Origin: Ixodes scapularis
Taxonomy: Eukaryota > Arthropoda > Arachnida > Ixodida > Ixodidae
Length of the DNA: 64,000 bases
Reading direction: 5' to 3'
Assembly (NCBI RefSeq): GCF_016920785.2
Contig: NW_024609880.1
Span: 31,085,152 to 31,149,151 of the forward strand
Shown here one piece after another: positions 47,901 through 59,900 of this stretch. Within the stretch, counting starts at the first letter, position 1; each line of letters opens with the position of its first letter. The notes beneath the pieces were generated by a model. It searched no databases. It had not been told where the DNA came from and worked only from the letters and a program-made list of their open reading frames with translations. Made by a program: the position numbers and the translations under genes.

Positions 47901-50900
47901 CGCAGGCGTGGACAAGTACACCTATAGACCATTCCATTCATAACTTCGTTTCAGCTTCCGTCCGAGCGCAGCCAAAGCTACGTGTGGCCAGAGCCAATCA
48001 GACGCCGGCAATAAGTCACGCGATCTCGCCTGCAACTTTGTATCACTCCGCTGCGCCGCTGGTCGTCCGCGCCCGCCGAGTATTTCGTCTGCTACGGGTG
48101 GTATCGTCTGCTACAGGTTTAAAAAATGCCCTTTCACGTTCTGAAATTTAGTCACAGGGGATGTCAGTACGTAGGCTGGCCGCTGCCGTCTGTGTCGGAG
48201 TTTTCCACCTGTTCGGCATAGTTTGGAGATGTAAGTACAGGTTGCAAGGTGCCCGATGACCCGGCCGTTGGTGTTTCCTTGTATTGTATGCATATACCAG
48301 GCCTCGAGGAGCAGTCCTTTTCACTCACCAGCTTCTCGGCGTTCAATGTGATCGGCAGGTAAAGGGGTGCCCTGAGTTCGCCGCGTATCAGTGAATTGTA
48401 GTGGCCCGGACGCTTTTCTTGTTTACGACGCATTCGCGGTACGATGCGGCCGGAGTCTCCTGCAGAATTCGAAAGCAGACATTCATCACGACCTCTCGCG
48501 CCTGACGCCCAAACGTACCTTTCCGAAAGGACGTTTTGAAGCGACTCGGTGAGGAAAGCAGCGAAGCACATGATTCGGCCATTAAGCGCGATCCAAACCA
48601 ACGCTTCTTTTTGCGCCTGTAGGTCGTGCGGCTGCGGATGTGACGCATTTTCGTGACGTCGCGCCGCTTCTTCGCTCCTTCCGGGCGCGCATAAAAAAGT
48701 TGGTTGATTTCAACTTCTTTCTCAACGCGCACAAAAACGCGCGGTGACGTAGTAGGGCGCTCCTGTGTCCCGGCCAATCGGTGGAGGGCAAGCTAGATCC
48801 GGCTCCGCGTTTCTCGCCGTCTGGCTGCCCTCTCCTCCCCCCCCCCCCCCCCCCCCCCTTTTATTCTCTTCCAACATGACAACGCGATCTCTCTCTCTCT
48901 CTTTCTCTCGCCTTCTGGCCGGCCAGTCTGTCGCAGTTGCACCTTGCTTGTGCGCTCGTGCCTGCGTGCGCGCGTGCGCGCTCGCCCGAAGTTTCGCCCG
49001 TCCAAACCAAAGCGCACGGTTCTGACTCAGAAAGCGCGCCCGGAAACAGCAAAAACGCCACGAAATGCGTCACATCCGCAGCCGCACGACCTACAAGCGC
49101 AAAAAGAAGCGTTGGTTTGGATCGCGCTTTACGGGAACGAAATCACACAGAAAAACTGAGCGCTGCAGCCGTGTTGCCAGTGGATGTATGTGCTTTCACC
49201 AAACGACATGCATTTACATATATTAATAAAACCATAAACTTCAGATATTTAATTCCTTTAGTTGGAAATAATTATCAGCAGTAGATATCTGGAATATTGT
49301 GCACTGTTTACGTACAAAACAGTTATTTAGAAAAAAACACTTTTGCGGACTACTTTTTGGTGCGTAGGAATGCTCTTCTCGAAGTTGCGAACCGTCCCTC
49401 AGCCTTTGGCTGCGCTCGGACGGAAGCTGAAACGAAGTATAGCGCTCTCATGGGCGGCGCCATTTTCTTCGGCAGCAGCGCCGTCTCCATACATCCGGGA
49501 AATTCAGCGGGTTCGGCGGGGTAAAACGAGAGAGAGGGCACGCGCCCGACTCCGCTAGCAGACGACAAAACGGGAGGTTGCCATTCTCCATCTTTGGCCC
49601 GTACCGGCGGGCTGTACGGAACATCGAACTCTCGCTCGTGGCTGCCGTTGTTAAGTGATTCGCGTTCTTAGAAAGAATAGTTATGGCTACTCCAAAATCA
49701 GCCTAGAGCTCTCTGTTGTTCTATTTCGGTAAATGATCAACTAACATATCTTTTCTCCGTTACTTAAATAGCAGTTGAGTCAGCCGGCAGGACTACCCTC
49801 AACTACTGCGTGTATTACGGCAGGAGAGCACGTTTTTTATTTATTATTTCAGACTTCCACTCACGGTCGCTAAAGGCCTCCACCATTGCACAGCAACCGG
49901 ATTTGCTTTTCGCCGGAGAGACCGGCCAATCTGACACAGTGTTCCCTATCTTTTTTTTTTCTTTTTTATTTTTTGCACGCAGGTAACAGCGCAAGGGGAC
50001 CCTGTTAGTCTTTTTATCTAGCATAGTATTACACGACAACTGGCATACCAAAATCTAGGCATCTGCGCTTGAAATTTTCAAAATGACGCGATTTTAAACA
50101 GAGTTTGTACGCCAGCCGGATGCTAGGTACAGCCCACTTGGCGGAGCACGATATGCGGATGAGAGGGGGAGGGCATTTCTTTTCTCTCTATTACCCTCTC
50201 TGCTATGACCCTAATGGAACTTTAGGTAACATTTTATCCTAAACAGTAGGGGCGAGATTTTTAACTCGTATCCCAATCACTTCAACGCCGTTCGGGTGTC
50301 CGTTTAGCGCAACAGAGACTATTGTGAACAATCAATGGAGGTCGCTCTTGTCGGAGAGTTTGACTGTCTTTGAAGAATTATCAACTACACATCGAGAGTG
50401 ACTCGAAATGAAAAGCGTGTATTCCGCCGTTCGTCACATATTCAGCAAAAAAAAAGAAAATGAACGGGATCGATTAATCGTATAATTAATCGATTAAAAG
50501 GTGACGATTAAGTTTTAATCGACGCCCAGCCCTAGTTTAAACGGTGTTAAAAAGTTACGAGCCCCAACCATTTGCACCCTTTCAGCACATTTATTTCGCA
50601 ATATAAAGTTCAGGCTGGCAAGCTGCTGCTAGAACGTTAGCCCTGGGAGAAACCGAAAAACATTTTTAGGGGTGTAAGTTTGTTTTTTGTATGTGGCATC
50701 CCAAGGGTTAATTCCGAGTGTCGCATTCCTTTGTCAAGAAGGGGTGAGCCCAAGAGTGCACAACTGAAAAATTGGCGGGCCAAAAGTATAACCATATAGA
50801 AAACTGTGCGGGCCGCATCTAGTGCGACGTGTTGCATACTTTGGCTGCGATCAGGCTTCTCCGATATCGGGTGTCATCGCACTCGTTGCCGTCTTTAGCA

Positions 50901-53900
50901 CATCTCTCAATACCATGTCCGCCATGGCAGAACGAAGGCAGTTCATGTTGAGAGTCATCATCAGTGAGAAGGCTTGTTCACAAAAATACGTGCTCCCCAA
51001 AAATTAACAGCATTTTCAAGGCGTGGTTCACCAGGTTCTTGTACTTGTTCTTGTCCAGGGTTTTGTAGAACTCATGCAGCTGAGATTCGCGATGCATTGT
51101 CTTCAGCGCTGGAGGACACTGGAGGTCGGTTAGCTCCAGCTGCATCGGCGGATCTGAGTCCTCCCATCCAACGATACAATCCCTAACTATCCCAGCAGGA
51201 AGGGAGAGGGTGGATAGCCTCTGTGGTGAAAGGGAGGGGGAGATCTGTTGAGAGATTGCAAGGCGTTCCGTGTACATACATGTTGAGACCCCACCATGGA
51301 CAGGGACGGCTGCACACGCTGTTTTATTTAGTGGAGAGAGAAAACTTGAACTGAGAAATAGTAGTTCCTTCGCTGAAGACGGAGAAAAGTAGGGCACAGG
51401 GCTTCACTTCGGCTTTCCAGGCAGAGCAGGCGCTCGGTGGATTCAATGGCAATGTAAGCAACTTTCTGCGCCGAGCCGGGCCGCGGGCCGCTAGAAAAGC
51501 ATACGCGGGCCGCATGCGGCCCGCGGACCGTATCTTGTGCACCCCTGGGTTAGCCCCTTGGGGCTGTTACAGATGTGTGTAAAGCTGTCCAAACAGGACG
51601 CGTTTTCTGCAGGCACATCATTTCCTGTACTTGAAAAGAGGTTTTCTCCCAATTTCGATCCGCCTTGTGACAATATTTTGTCTTCAATTTTGGCGGAGGA
51701 AATTTTTTTACTTCCGCCCTCCCTGAAGATTACCTTTCGAGCGTGCTCATCATGTGGGTTCGGAAGGCCACTCGCACGCTCTGCTGGCTGTCCTCAAGGT
51801 CTCCCCTATTGTTGTCGGTCCCCAATCTCCCGAAAAAAAGAAAATGGGAAGAGACGACGGCGAGGAGACTAGGAGGAAAGTCGTGCTGTTTGCGTGGTTG
51901 ATGTCCCCAATAAAAAAGTATACCCGTGCCGCAACTTTTTTTTCTTTATTTTGACGGCAGAGGGAAGACTAAGGCACATTTCAAACAGCCGCATGCATAC
52001 CCATATGGATACGGGCCATCAGCCTTATGTTGGCAACCCAATTCTCTTAAAGGGTCAAATAAACAAACAAAACAAGAAAATCTAAAGAAACATTTAAAAC
52101 CGTTTACGTGTAGGAATGCGAAACTATTCCTCCACAAAACGCATTCCTACGATCAGCGTGCCACGTCTTCCTTTCGCACAGGGCGCTCCGACGGTGACAT
52201 CAGGCTCCCCCACTGCGCAGGCGCGGCGAATCCCACCGGCCTCCGTAACGAAGCATTGCGTTGGTTGTGCTTTTATTTGTGAAGCGCGTCCGCTTCGACC
52301 TTGAGCGCACCCGCCGGCTTCCGAGAGAGGCACCTGCGTTGCTGTGCTTTTCTTTGTGTTTTATTTCTAAGCCCGTCAACGCGTTCACTTTGACCTCGAG
52401 CGGTCGCGCCGGCTTCCTCGACGAAACATCTGATATGACGCGCCGCAGCCAATGGGACTTTAGGTGCCGTTTTTCGCTGGTACGGAACTTTAGGTGTCGT
52501 TTTTCGCTGTTACGGAACTTTAGGTGTCGTTTTTTGCTGCTACGGAACTTTAGGTGTCGTTTTTCGCTGTCACGGAACTTTAGGTGTAGTTTTTCGCTGC
52601 TACGAAACTTTAGGTGTCGTTTTTCGCTGTTACGGACCTTTAGGTGTCGTTTTTCGCTGCTACAGACAACGGCTACAGACGCCGCCGGCTTCGCACGATG
52701 GGACAATTCATGCTCTCGCATTTAATAAGATGAATATCAAACAGCAAAAAGAATACTTTGCAACTCCAACCTGGAAGGACGAGCTGGATAGGTTGCAACA
52801 CCGAGCCCATCCTCGCCACTCGGGCGTGTGCAGGGCCAGACGGGCTACCCGTGGATCGACGCCATCATGCGACAGCTGCGGGAGGAAGGCTGGATCCACC
52901 ACGTGGCGCGCTACGCCGTGGCCTGCTTCCTCACCCGCGGCGACCTGTGGCTCTCCTGGGAGGAGGGCATGAAGGTCTTCGACGAGCTCCTGCTCGACGC
53001 AGACTGGAGCGTCAACGCGGGCTCCTGGATGTGGCTGTCCTGCTCCTCCTTCTTCCAGCAGTTCTTCCACCTCTACTGCCCCGTGCGCTTCGGACGAAAG
53101 GCCGACCCCTCGGGCGACTTCATCAGGTACGTCGCTCACGAGCCCTCGTTCACCCGTACTGCGCATGCGCCGTGCCTACAGCAGCGCCACCGCAGCGGTG
53201 TCACGTGACAGCCTCGCACGCCCTTGTCTCGTGGTGCCGGGCACAAATTCTTACTAACAAATTCGTTAAAAAAAATTGCGCAAGTTACGTTAACGCTGTG
53301 TGTGCTATTTGATTATAGCATTAGGGGGGACATAGGTATTATCTAGTCGGTAAGTCGAATGATGAACTACAATACAATTGGAAACTTGCTGAGCGTCGTC
53401 GAAAACCACTAAATCGGCAATCTTTCATAAAGACCTTGAGCGCGTAGGAAGCGCAAAGGAGCGCTAAAGTTACCACTCGTGGAACAGGCACGAGGCTGAG
53501 CCTGGCTGAGCGAGCGCAGAAGAGAAACTGCGCGAGCGCGTCGTCGCACCGGTAGCCTTGCTCATGCTGCAGCCTGCACGACTGGTAACTTTAGCGCTCC
53601 ACCGTGCTTTCCACGTGCTCCGAGTCTTTCTAATGTTCACTGATTTAGTGGTTCACGATGACCGCTCAGTACGTTTCTAAATAGAACCCTTTTTTTATAA
53701 TTAAAACGTTAAAATATTTTAGTTAATTAGACGACTGATCGTTTTATGTTATGGTGGGCGTATAACTCACCTCCACAAACCACATTTGTGTAGGGAAAAC
53801 GGCAACGGCAACTCCTGTAATGCTTCAGATAGGCTCAGCTAACAAAGATGCTACTAAGAAATCGCAAATCTACTAGTGGTTTTCTCGCTTCAAGGCCGGA

Positions 53901-56900
53901 GAACTACAATTCATCGACGACCAGTCTTGTTCAGGGCGACCCTCAACCTCCTCAACTGATGGAAACTTTGAAACATTCGGGCATTGTTCACTCTGAGTTT
54001 GTACCTTCCGGTGGAACTGTTAATCAGGTGTTTTACCTGGGAATTTCGCGAATCTTACGCAAGTCAGTGAGCCAGAAACGCCCCGATATGAGGGAAAGGG
54101 GGGAGTGGAGGTTTCATCACGACAATACCTCAGCACACACTGCCTTGTCAGTGCAACAATTTTTAAACAAAAATGGCCATGCCACCGCTTCTCCACCCCC
54201 TGTATCCACCGGGCCTCGACCCGTGTGTTTATTTTCTGTTTGCTTGTATCAAAGAAGGCTTGAAAGGTATTCGTTTTGTGAATGTGAAAAATCCTTAAAA
54301 TCAAACATCGAAAAAAAAAAAAAATAAAACGAGGAAGGATTTTGAAGCGCTTGAGGAAAAAACATTTACAACATGCCGCTCGAACTTTAGCAGACGACGC
54401 CGGTCGGCAAACTGGCCCGAAAAGAGGCTTTAGGAAGGGGTCCGCTTGCGGAGCAGAGTATGGCAATTGTGCTTCCAGGGTGGCTATGTTGGATCCAGGG
54501 CCGCACTGCGGGAAGCGACCATCGCTTCTGCAGAAGGTCCGGAGGCGCGGATGGCGTAGCTGCGAGGCGGCGTGCAGAGCAAAGATATAGTGCGCCGACG
54601 TTCAGTCATCTGTCGCCTGTTTCTTCCTATGCCCTCCGTAGAACGTAGTAGCCGACGAAAACGTCGCCCCTTCACAAGCCGTAGGTGCTCGTTGTTGTAT
54701 GGTCCGACGTGGTCCGGATGTGCTGGTCGCGTATCACTCCGCGAGCGCCGCAGACGCGAGCAAGGCGATCGTTCTCCGTGTCGTCTGCTTCCCGGACTTC
54801 GAAAACATGCTTTAAAACATCGCTCGCGTTATAAAGCAACGCGATTTAACTGTACCCAGTGGCTGCATATGATGTTCAAAAGTCAAGGAACCTTTCAGTT
54901 CGCTCGATTTTAGTGTAGGGCGTGTATTTCGCAAACGCAAAGCGAGAAACACGATTCGCCCGAAACTCGGCGCCTGCAAGGGCGCTTCCTCTCATGAAAG
55001 TCGGATCCAGAGCGGCGCACGTGACCGCTTCTCTGACAATAGAGTTGGCGGCGCAAGGAAAATGAACGTGATACACTGGCTCTGCTAGAAAGGAATGCCG
55101 CTAAGCGCTGTTAGTCTACAAAAACCCCTAGTAGGGAGTTTTCGTAGACCGAGCCCTCCGCAACGAAGCCGTTACTGCGCCCGTGCGCCGATGGCCTTGA
55201 CTGTAGAGTTCCGGGTATTGTAGCGGGTTGGCGGAGAGCGTTGCGCAACGGCAAAAACGATCTACGAAAATGTCCTACTATCGATAGCTCTCCGAGAGTC
55301 GACTCTCAATAGCACTATTGGTAGTTTTTTCACTATAGATAGATAGTTAAATTTAGGTTCAACTATCGATACTATCGATAGTTTCGCACCCTACATCATA
55401 CTCATGCACAATAACCACAAAAAAATAAAAAAAAATTTGCAATGTAGATAATAACATTCATAAAGTTTTCAATTCTTTTTATATACATAAAAAAAAAAAA
55501 AAAAATTGCTCGTGATTGAGGGTATCTCTCCCGGCGGCTAAAATAGCTTTAAGAGAGAATTTCTGGTCACATAACTGGCTTCATGAAGACAATAAAAAAA
55601 AAAAAAAAACGGGTCAAAAACTTTTTTTTTTTTTTACGGTGTCAAGGCTAGCGTAGCTTCCACACTGCTTCAGATGAGCAGTGCTACGAGCACTTGGCTT
55701 CGTATTGTGTCCGACTCGCACGCGCTCTCGCGACGCGAGAAGACGTCAAACAAAACGTCGCGCTCGTACAAGTAGGTTTGACAGCATTAGAGCACAGTAA
55801 AGCTGCACCAGCCTTGACTATGAAGTGCACAATTGTTAACGCTGACAGAGGCAAATGGCTCCCACAATTCCGTCATCGCTTCGATTACTGAAGTCCGACT
55901 TCGTATGCAGAAAAGGGGTGAAGAGGCTCGAAATATAAAGTGAAAGTAACCAGTATACTTTAGGAGTGGCATGTGAAGTTATTTCTAGGGGAGATCGTGA
56001 AAATGACAGGCAAAGCTTACGTCTTCCGAGCGGAATCGATTGGAATGCTAAGTACTTCCTGCGCTCTGAGCCGGTCACCTGACCAGAAAATCCCTCTTGC
56101 GCCTGTTTTAACTGTGAGAGAGATTTTCGAAGCACTCGGCTGCGCTGCGGCGAGATGAGCTCCGCGGCTGTTGCTTCTCCGCAGTGCACCGGCGCTCGGC
56201 AAGAAGCCCGCTCAGCGGGGCTAACCCGCCGCGATTAACACTTTCAAAAGTATGAATATCGCGGTTCATCTCGAAATCGAATATCGAATATTCGAAACTA
56301 CTATTTGAAAATTCGAATATTCGCACAATCCTAATTTGTAAGTTCGGAACCTTTGGCACCTTTGGGCCGCTTTCTATGACGTCGTTAGGCGGAGATCGGA
56401 GGACCGCTCTTGAGAACGCGGAAGATACACCAGTCGGAGACGTGTTCCAAGTACCACACCACCACCACGGCCGCTCGATCCCCTCCGCTCCAGCGGGAGA
56501 GTGTAACTCCAACGTCTGCAAGAGTGGAACGAACGGACGCGCTCTTTTCCCTTCCCAGGCGTTACCTGCCGGTGCTCAAGCACTTCCCCAACAAGTATAT
56601 CCACGAGCCGTGGAGCGCACCGGAGCAGGTGCAGGTGGCGGCCCGCTGCGTGGTCGGCCGCGACTACCCTCTGCCCATGGTCAACCACCAGGACGCGTCC
56701 AGGGTCAACCTGCAGCGCATACGCCAGGTCTACCAGCAGCTCACCCAGTGCACCAAGGCCCCGGGTAGGACAACTATGAGCCTCGATGACGTCGATGACA
56801 CTTTGGCATCGTCTAAAATGCGCTCTAAATGCGTAGCATTTAGAGGTCTTTTGTGATGTCACGTGACGTGACCTCGTGTCCCCTGCATGGTCACGAGATT

Positions 56901-59900
56901 GGGTGACACGAGACGATGTCAGGTGGCACCAGAACGTGACATTGTGATGCAACATGGCACCATGACGTCACATAACACTAGTGCCACATGACACTGAAGG
57001 CCAGGGCGTTTTTTTAGGCTTCGCGGATTTGTTTTTAAAATGCCATGAAAGCTACACTATGCGGTCTGTGCAGGTAAGTTATGCAGCCAGGGGGACATAA
57101 TATAGTGGGCTAATCCTCGCAATAAGTCGAATAACTAATTAAAATTTGTTCAACAACTTTTTAATTAGTGAAAATAAACAGATGGTTCCAATTAGAAACA
57201 CACTGAGCGTCATCGAAAACCACTAAATCAGTAATTTTTAGAAATAAATTGAGCGTGTAAGAAGCGTAATAATGCACTAAAGTTGACACTTGTGCAACAG
57301 CCACAAGGCTGGCGGTGAGACAACACGGACGATAAAAGAAAGAAAAACAGCGCCGGCGCGTTATCGCACCGGTAGACTTGGTCCTGCTGCACCATGCTTC
57401 CCACATGCTCCAGGTCTTTCTAAACTTGACTGATTTAATAATTTTAAATGACGCCCAGCCAGTTTCCAACTGGAACCATATGTTTACTTTCACTAATTAA
57501 AAAGTTAACATAGTTTAGTTCATTAGCCCACTTATCTATAGACGATCAGCCCCCGTATTATGTCCCCCTGGGAACACAACTCATCTATATAAACTGCATT
57601 AGTGTAGCTTTCACGGCATTTTTTTAAAAAACAAATCTGGAAAGCAAAAAAAGAAAAAAAAAAACATATTCAGAAAATTTTTGCAAAGTGCCCTTCAGTG
57701 GTTTCCCTACCGTGCCCGCAAAAAGGAGGAGGGCAAAGATGCTCTTTAAAGGGGCCCTGCAATCCTATTTAAGCGTCTACCTTTCTTGCAGTTTCCACGT
57801 CTCTTGGGGTTCAGGCAAGTCAGTGGGCATGGCGAGAGTAACTAAATATCAGTGCGTCATGTTACCGGACGACGCGGGAACTTCCTCCACCTACAGGGGC
57901 GATCCACGCCGCGGTGCCGAAAGCACGCGATATGTGAAACATTTTAGTGAAAAACCCGAGACTGAGGTGGTGACAGACGACAACGATATGTGACGTTTTT
58001 GGTCCTGGCCTTACTACCGGTCAGCCCGAAGCGCTAAAAGCTTCTTTTTTGTCGAAATACACAATATAAGTGGCGCGAACTGTTTAAATTATTAATGAAG
58101 GTAGTTTTTGTTCGGTTTTTTTAGATCAGAAACGAAACAAATGCAGTTTATGAAGTATGGAAACAGGAAATGACCCGTCGACATACCCGCCACCAAGCGG
58201 TGGAAAAGGCGGCGCATACTAGAAAGGTGTAGTGGGATCAGGCGTTGACGCGGAAAGGTCCCGGATGTACGCGGCGGCGCTGCGGTCGAGGATCCGACCG
58301 GTTCCGAACGTTCCGAAGGCCTTAGGAGTAGGCTTGGCTTGCGGTTTGGCGTTATGGCAACGCGAAGTGGCTCCCGTTCTGAACTGATATTTACCCCGTG
58401 TTTGCTGCCATTTGTGGCCACTGAAGTGTCATGCCGAATTAGTGTTTAATCGCGCAGCAAATGCAATGCGTGCCGCCCTGGCTGCCCGCTTCAAACAGCC
58501 TATCCAGAACATGCTTTAGTGGCGCCCTCTCGAGTCGTCGACACGGAGTGCGGCAGCCGTGAGCGCTCGATGAGCTCACTATCCCTCACGGCCACTCAAG
58601 CGACCAAGGACGTCATGAAGGAGATTATTTTTTGCTTGTTTTTGAAATATTAATTTGCCTATAACTTTTAAAATAAAGCGAAATTCAAGAAAAGAGAAGT
58701 TTCATTAAGTTACTACGTTCAGTGCGGTCAGGTTTGATGCAAATTAAAAAAAAACAGTAAAAAGTCTGCTTTGCAAAAAAAAAAAAAAAAAAAGTTGCTT
58801 ATGGGGGCATTAGGTGAAGAAAACCAGACAGGCGTCAGATTCCCCAACCGCCAAAAAACATGAACCTGACCCGCATACTTTATAAAACGTCCTGGTATAA
58901 TGATGAGAGAGGGAAACAACATTTGGTGTGTGGTTGCTGAAGAAAGAAACAGCCTCTCGAACAGTTCAGTGTGGGCTGTTTTCTGAGCCAATGGGAAATA
59001 AAGCTGTAGATAAAGAACTCTTCCCCTGAAGCCCAGTTTTTTCTTTATTCGAGGACAGCTCCAATTTCGGGTTTTTTGGTTTTCCTCGTATTTGACGTAG
59101 CCAGCTCAAAGGGGCTTGTCGGTAGATACCGAAAACACAGGACCCTATATACAAGGTGTCCGCCTTCCCAAAATATTTACGGGTTGTTTCTTTTTCACCG
59201 CAAAAATAAACTATGCATTGCTGAATGCTTGTTCTCCGCTTAAACGTAGTGCTAGAGGTCCGAACCAGATGCCAAAGTTTCAGAACTAACCATTATCTCG
59301 TTCAAAGTTACAAGTGACTTCCTTAAAAGTTTTTATAAAAAAATGGGGCCCATTTTTGCGAGTTTTCGATAAACAGTGCCATTCACCTTCATGTATCTGA
59401 GAGCTTAGTCGACCGCCATTTTTCCATTGACATTTCCAGAAAATTGCCTATAACTTTCGAATAAAATAAAGTTTATGGTTCTGAAACTTTTGCATCTTGT
59501 TCAGACCGCCAACGTTACATTTGGGCGGATTATGAGAGTTTGGCGATGCACAGTTTATTTTTGCGGCGCAGAAAACCCAGTAAGTCGTTTTTGGGATACC
59601 CTGTATTACACGGGGGCTTCCCTTCAAAGTAGTGAATGCCCTCGTGTGAACCTTGTCTGCACAGGACTGTTCCCAAGCGTGCCATCGGGTTCTCCAACGT
59701 CTGCGGACAAGGCCAGCAACAAGTTTATTGAAGACCTCAAGTTGACTGGCAAGAATGCCATGGTGAGTGTCAGACTTGTGGGGAAAACAAATTCATTCAA
59801 AGCCAATGTCTTTTAGTCATTTCACGATTCGTTCTCGCAACTTGGGTGCAGTGCCTCAGAATTTAGAAAAGCATGCTCAAGCATGTTTTCAGCATCCTCT

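Larger units (their letters stand above)
47769..50534. mobile_element. hAT-type element with exact 8-bp target duplication
   Basis: The element begins TAGGGCTGGGG and ends CCCAGCCCTA, a 10-bp terminal inverted repeat. It is flanked on both sides by the same 8 bases, GTTTAAAC (47761-47768 and 50535-50542). An 8-bp duplication is diagnostic of hAT transposition. ATTAATCG-like text follows inside both ends. The 2766-bp interior has no hAT transposase I can recognise. Instead it contains two head-to-head inverted copies of another sequence (see separate entry). A solo right end of the same family lies at 27465-27515. Confidence 0.88.

Noticed and set aside
52455..52662. CRISPR-like array (30-bp units)
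   Set aside because: The units are contiguous with no spacers and sit in a eukaryotic dispersed repeat.
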